Source of the DNA: [Streptosporangium] indianense
Lineage (GTDB): Bacteria; Actinomycetota; Actinomycetes; Streptomycetales; Streptomycetaceae
Assembly (NCBI RefSeq): GCF_021474405.1
Contig: NZ_JAKEIO010000088.1
Coordinates: 1 to 32,014 of the forward strand
Length of the DNA stretch: 32,014 bases
Direction of reading: 5' to 3'
The translations under genes and the position numbers were made by a program. This document shows, in pieces, positions 29,178-32,014 of this stretch. Position 1 is the stretch's first letter; each line of letters opens with the position of its first letter. The notes beneath the pieces were generated by a model. That model worked only from the letters and a program-made list of their open reading frames with translations, searched no databases and was not told where the DNA came from.

Positions 29178-29549
29178 ATGAGCATCATCGGGGTCGGCAT
29201 CGACGTTGCCGAGATCGAACGGTTCGCGGCTTCACTGGAGCGTACGCCCGCGCTGGCCAAGCGGCTGTTCCTGGAACGGGAGTTGCTGCTGCCCGGCGGG
29301 GGGCGGCGGGGAGTCGCCTCGCTGGCCGCGCGGTTCGCAGCCAAGGAGGCGTTGGCCAAGGCGCTCGGTGCGCCGCCCGGGCTGCTCTGGACCGACGCCG
29401 AGGTGTGCGTCGAGGACAGCGGGCGGCCCTGGCTGCGGGTGACCGGGACGGTGGCGGCCCGGGCCGCCGAACTCGGCGTGCGGAGCTGGCACGTGTCGCT
29501 CAGTCACGACGCCGGCGTCGCCTCGGCGGTGGTCATCGCCGAGGGGTGA
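29178..29549 (+). CDS. acpS: holo-[acyl-carrier-protein] synthase
   Basis: AcpS transfers 4'-phosphopantetheine from CoA to the conserved Ser of acyl carrier proteins in fatty acid, and in streptomycetes also polyketide, synthesis. 123 aa with both magnesium-binding motifs: GVGIDVAEIERF (D9) and ARFAAKEALAKALG (E57); FLERELLL and HVSLSHD also fit. The frame is open from 29124, but the ATG at 29178 starts the family sequence MSIIGVGIDV and has TAGGGT 7 nt upstream, which argues for a leaderless start. Followed by nnr, with a small convergent gene between. Confidence 0.95.
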   Translation: MSIIGVGIDVAEIERFAASLERTPALAKRLFLERELLLPGGGRRGVASLAARFAAKEALAKALGAPPGLLWTDAEVCVEDSGRPWLRVTGTVAARAAELGVRSWHVSLSHDAGVASAVVIAEG

Positions 29550-29574
29550 CGCCCACCCCCGGGTGAGGCCCCGG

Positions 29575-29847
29575 CTAGTAGAGGCCCCAGATCAGCGTGG
29601 CGGTGCCGATGAAACCGATCGCGCCCAGGGTCGTGCCGGCGGCGGCGGTCCACATCCGGCCGGTGCCCTGGCGGGCGTAGTGGAGGCCCATCGCCCCGAA
29701 CGTCACCGCGAGCGCTCCGGCCAGGACCGTCCACGGGAACAGGAACGCCCAGGTGCCCACGGCCGAGAAGGCGCCGAGAACCAGGGCCGTGGGGCCCAGG
29801 GCGGTGGCGGGACTGTCGTTGTCCCTGGGTGCTGTCGAGATGGTCAT
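29575..29847 (-). CDS. small two- to three-helix membrane protein, DUF4190-like
   Basis: A 90-aa protein. After a polar N terminus (MTISTAPRDNDSPATALGPT) come hydrophobic segments (ALVLGAFSAVGTWAFLFPW, then LAGALAVTFGAMGLHYARQG and TTLGAIGFIGTATLIWGLY) with the repeated pattern of Gly-rich helices and a short RQG/TGR loop typical of DUF4190 proteins, which have no known function. The ATG at 29847 follows AGGGGGA by about 10 nt; longer frames start inside the operator. It is convergent with acpS (25-bp gap) and preceded by an 18-bp palindrome overlapping its -10. Confidence 0.8.
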   Translation of the reverse strand: MTISTAPRDNDSPATALGPTALVLGAFSAVGTWAFLFPWTVLAGALAVTFGAMGLHYARQGTGRMWTAAAGTTLGAIGFIGTATLIWGLY

Positions 29848-29864
29848 GTCTCGTCGATCCCCCT

Positions 29865-29886
29865 TTTTGAACAAGTTCAAAATGTA
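29865..29886 (-). promoter_or_regulatory. promoter with palindromic operator for the small membrane protein
   Basis: TTTTGAACAAGTTCAAAA (29865-29882) has perfect 8-bp arms around a 2-bp centre. Reading the minus strand, TACATT (29886-29881) is a likely -10 that overlaps the palindrome by 2 bp, so the operator covers the start point, the usual place for a repressor such as TetR-family proteins, which often use TTGAAC-type half-sites. No regulator gene lies beside it in this window. Confidence 0.6.
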
Positions 29887-29937
29887 GCTCGATGGTACCG
29901 CTCGGGCGGGGGCGAAGGAACAGCGGGCGGCGCGGGA

Positions 29938-30119
29938 GACGATCTCGTCGGTCAGGGCGGGCATGTCCGGGGGACGATCTCGTCGGCCCGGGTGCGCGTG
30001 TCGGGGACGGTCTGCGGGGGACGATGTCGTCGGTCAGGGTGCGCCCGTCGAGGACGGTCTCCTCGGTCACGGTGGGTGCGTCGGGGTGTCCCGGAGGGGC
30101 CGGTCGCGGTGTGCGCGGG
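29938..30119 (+). repeat. degenerate ~33-bp tandem repeat upstream of nnr
   Basis: Units beginning GACGATCTCGTCGG or a close variant start at 29938, 29973, 30020 and 30053, with a partial unit at 30006 and a weak one at 30086; unit spacing is 35, 33, 14, 33 and 33 bp. Each unit opens with a GACGA-TCGTC dyad in the three best copies. The stretch fills most of the 332-bp gap between two divergent genes. No gene is supported in it. Confidence 0.55.
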
Positions 30120-30179
30120 AGATGCGCGAGGTGCGTGTGAGGAGGAGTGGTCCGGCGGTCCTGCGGGAAACTCGACCGC

Positions 30180-31610
30180 ATGCGTACTGCGTACAGCGTG
30201 GAGACGGTCCGGAACGCCGAGCGGGAGCTGATGGCGCGGCTGCCGGAGGGGGCGCTGATGCAACGCGCCGCCGCCGGGCTCGCCGCGGCCTGCGCCGACT
30301 TGCTGGGGCGGGTGTACGGCAGCAGGGTCGTGCTGCTGGTCGGCAGTGGCGACAACGGCGGTGACGCCCTGTACGCCGGGGCCCGGCTGGCCCGCCGGGG
30401 GGCCGGGGTCACGGCGGTGCTGCTCGCACCGGACCGGGCGCACACCGCGGGGCTCACCGCGTTGCGGCGGGCCGGAGGGCGGGTCGCGGGAGCCGGTGAG
30501 GGCGAGGCGCTGGTCGAGGGCGCGGACCTCGTCGTCGACGGGATCGTCGGGATCGGCGGGAAGGGCGGGCTGCGGCCGGACGCGGTGCCGTTGGCGGCCG
30601 CCGCCGCGCGGTCGCGGGGTGCCGTGGTCGCCGTCGACCTGCCGAGCGGTGTCGACGCCGACACGGGGGAGGTGCACGGGGACGCCGTGCGGGCCGACCT
30701 GACCGTCACCTTCGGCACGCACAAACCGGGACTCCTGATCGACCCCGCCCGGGAGTACGCGGGGTCGGTGCGCCTGGTCGACATCGGGCTGGAGCTGCCG
30801 GCCGAGCCGGAGCTGGAGGCGTTGCAGCACGCGGATGTGGCCCGGTCGCTGCCGGTGCCGGGGGCGGAGAGCGACAAGTACCGGCGGGGCGTGGTCGGGA
30901 TCGCCGCCGGGTCCGCGCGCTACCCGGGGGCCGCCGTGCTGGCCGTCGCCGGGGCGCTGCGGGGCGGTGCCGGGGCCGTGCGGTACGTCGGGCCGGCCGG
31001 GGACGCCGTCATCGCGCGGTTTCCCGAGACGCTCGTGTCGGACAGGGGGCCGAAGCACGCCGGGCGGGTGCAGGCGTGGGTCGTCGGGCCGGGGGCCGGG
31101 GACGACGCCGTGACGGTGGCGGAGGTGCTGGCGGCGGACGTGCCGGTGCTGATCGACGCCGACGGGCTGCGGCTGGCGGACGCGGAGATCGTCCGGGGGC
31201 GTCGGGCGCCGACGCTGATGACACCCCACGCGGGGGAGGCGGCGGCGCTGCTGGGCGTGGAACGGGCCGAGGTCGAGGGCGGCCGGCTGTCCGCGGCCCG
31301 GGAGCTGGCGCGGCGCTACGGGGCGACCGTGCTGCTGAAGGGGTCCACGACGCTGGTGGCCGACTCGGGGGGCGGGGCGGTACGGGTGAACCCGACCGGG
31401 ACGGGGTGGCTGGCCACGGCCGGGAGCGGAGACGTGCTGTCGGGGCTGTGCGGGTCCTTGCTGGCGGCGGGGCTGTCCGCGGTGGACGCGGGGAGTGCGG
31501 GGGCGTATCTGCACGGCCTGGCCGGGCGGCTGGCGGCGGACGGGGCGCCCGTGGGGGCGCACGACGTGGCCGAGGCGATCCCGGGCGCCTGGCGCAATGT
31601 CCTGGGGTGA
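30180..31610 (+). CDS. nnr: bifunctional NAD(P)H-hydrate epimerase / ADP-dependent NAD(P)H-hydrate dehydratase
   Basis: A repair enzyme that converts damaged hydrated NAD(P)H (NAD(P)HX) back to NAD(P)H. 476 aa. The N-terminal epimerase (YjeF_N, residues about 1-210) has VGSGDNGGDALYAGARLARR (residues 54-73). The C-terminal ribokinase-like dehydratase has TPHAGEAAALLG, KGSTTLVAD and the catalytic loop TAGSGDVLSGLCGSLLA (GSGD at 415-418). I use the ATG at 30180 (MRTAYSVETVRNAERELMAR); an in-frame GTG at 30147 lies too close to GGAGGA. The start has no strong ribosome-binding site. Confidence 0.94.
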   Translation: MRTAYSVETVRNAERELMARLPEGALMQRAAAGLAAACADLLGRVYGSRVVLLVGSGDNGGDALYAGARLARRGAGVTAVLLAPDRAHTAGLTALRRAGGRVAGAGEGEALVEGADLVVDGIVGIGGKGGLRPDAVPLAAAAARSRGAVVAVDLPSGVDADTGEVHGDAVRADLTVTFGTHKPGLLIDPAREYAGSVRLVDIGLELPAEPELEALQHADVARSLPVPGAESDKYRRGVVGIAAGSARYPGAAVLAVAGALRGGAGAVRYVGPAGDAVIARFPETLVSDRGPKHAGRVQAWVVGPGAGDDAVTVAEVLAADVPVLIDADGLRLADAEIVRGRRAPTLMTPHAGEAAALLGVERAEVEGGRLSAARELARRYGATVLLKGSTTLVADSGGGAVRVNPTGTGWLATAGSGDVLSGLCGSLLAAGLSAVDAGSAGAYLHGLAGRLAADGAPVGAHDVAEAIPGAWRNVLG

Positions 31611-31678
31611 GCCGGGGCGCCGTGGACCGAGGGGGCCGTCGGCCGGGCGGACCTGAACACCGGCAGAACCACTCCGAC

Positions 31679-31786
31679 GGCGGCACGCGACCGACCGACC
31701 GTGCCGCGTGACACGTCCCCGCACGCACGGATGGCGGCACGGGGCCGACCGACCGTGCCGCGTGACACGTCCCCGCACGCACCTCC
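31679..31786. repeat. 54-bp tandem duplication after nnr
   Basis: Two adjacent copies (31679-31732, 31733-31786) of a 54-bp unit beginning GGCGGCACG and containing CCGACCGACCGTGCCGCGTG and ACACGTCCCCGCACGCAC. They differ at only a few positions, mostly the last four, so the duplication looks recent. Confidence 0.8.
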
Positions 31787-31789
31787 GCA

Positions 31790-32014
31790 CCGCCGTCCGC
31801 TCGATGGCCCGTGGCGAGTCGCCGACGGCCCCGCCGTGCCCCCGGGTACCGCCGTCTGCTTGGCGGTCCGCGGCGCGTCGCCCACGGCCCCGTCGTGCTC
31901 CCGGTACCGCCGTCCGCTCGATGGCCCGCGGCGCGTCGCCTACGCCCTGCCGTACTCCCGGTGCCGCCCTCCGCTCGACGGCCCGCGGCGAGTCGCCCAC
32001 GTCCTGTCGTACTC
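31790..32014. repeat. ~58-bp degenerate tandem repeat at the right edge
   Basis: About 3.9 units start at 31790, 31849, 31907 and 31964 (periods 59, 58, 57), each beginning CCGCC(G/C)TC and containing variants of CGATGGCCCGCGGCGCGTCG. The varying period breaks the reading frame between units, so this is not a coding repeat, although it leaves long minus-strand open frames. No gene is seen from 31611 to the window end; the array may continue beyond it. Confidence 0.75.

Noticed and set aside
29952..32000. Minus-strand open frame of 682 codons opposite nnr and the repeat arrays
   Set aside because: It is Arg/Pro/Gly-rich, crosses repeats of changing period and has no domain; nnr on the plus strand is a clear, complete enzyme.
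31679..32014. CRISPR array
   Set aside because: Units are contiguous and diverged, without unique spacers between constant repeats, and there are no cas genes.

Overview
The window is a stretch of Streptomyces chromosome, or that of a very close relative. The evidence is the very high GC content, GTG starts, actinobacterial ribosomal protein variants (S14 with two CxxC pairs, L23 and S9 with N-terminal extensions, S3 with an Arg/Gly/Ala tail), and a gene order I recall from S. coelicolor: the S10-spc-alpha cluster, then truA, rplM-rpsI, glmM, coaA, glmS, acpS and nnr. No tRNA, rRNA, CRISPR array, transposase, prophage or biosynthetic gene cluster was seen. It is mostly core genome with a few less ordinary patches.

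Layout. Bases 1-840 are poorly conserved: C-rich low-complexity DNA, then two short overlapping frames, the second apparently frameshifted. A TTGATC/TATTCT promoter near 700 and a leader of about 380 nt precede the giant ribosomal cluster (1099-17577). Its order is rpsJ-rplC-rplD-rplW-rplB-rpsS-rplV-rpsC-rplP-rpmC-rpsQ // rplN-rplX-rplE-rpsN // rpsH-rplF-rplR-rpsE-rpmD-rplO // secY-adk // map // infA-rpmJ // rpsM-rpsK // rpoA-rplQ. Genes inside a block often overlap by 1-4 nt. Double slashes mark larger gaps, most of which hold strong RNA hairpins. rpsD is absent from the alpha block. A second ribosomal unit, rplM-rpsI (20051-21049), has its own strong promoter and terminator.

Between and after these lie truA (tRNA pseudouridine synthase), two actinobacterial membrane proteins of unknown role, glmM and glmS (amino-sugar supply for peptidoglycan), coaA (first step of CoA synthesis) with a DUF389 membrane protein, a DrrA/DrrB-type ABC exporter, a secreted SH3-like protein, acpS (which transfers the CoA phosphopantetheine to acyl carrier proteins), a small two-helix membrane protein behind a palindromic operator, and the NAD(P)HX repair enzyme Nnr. 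The window ends in about 400 bp of degenerate tandem repeats.

The most notable non-coding signals are: four genes with a TANNNT box exactly 7 nt before the ATG (predicted leaderless mRNAs, one pair divergent); an 18-bp palindrome overlapping a -10 box; a very long hairpin between rpsN and rpsH; four copies of one short hairpin-forming repeat in intergenic DNA; and three tandem-repeat patches near the right end. I found no convincing new multi-gene system; the regulatory structures are the best candidates for new observations.
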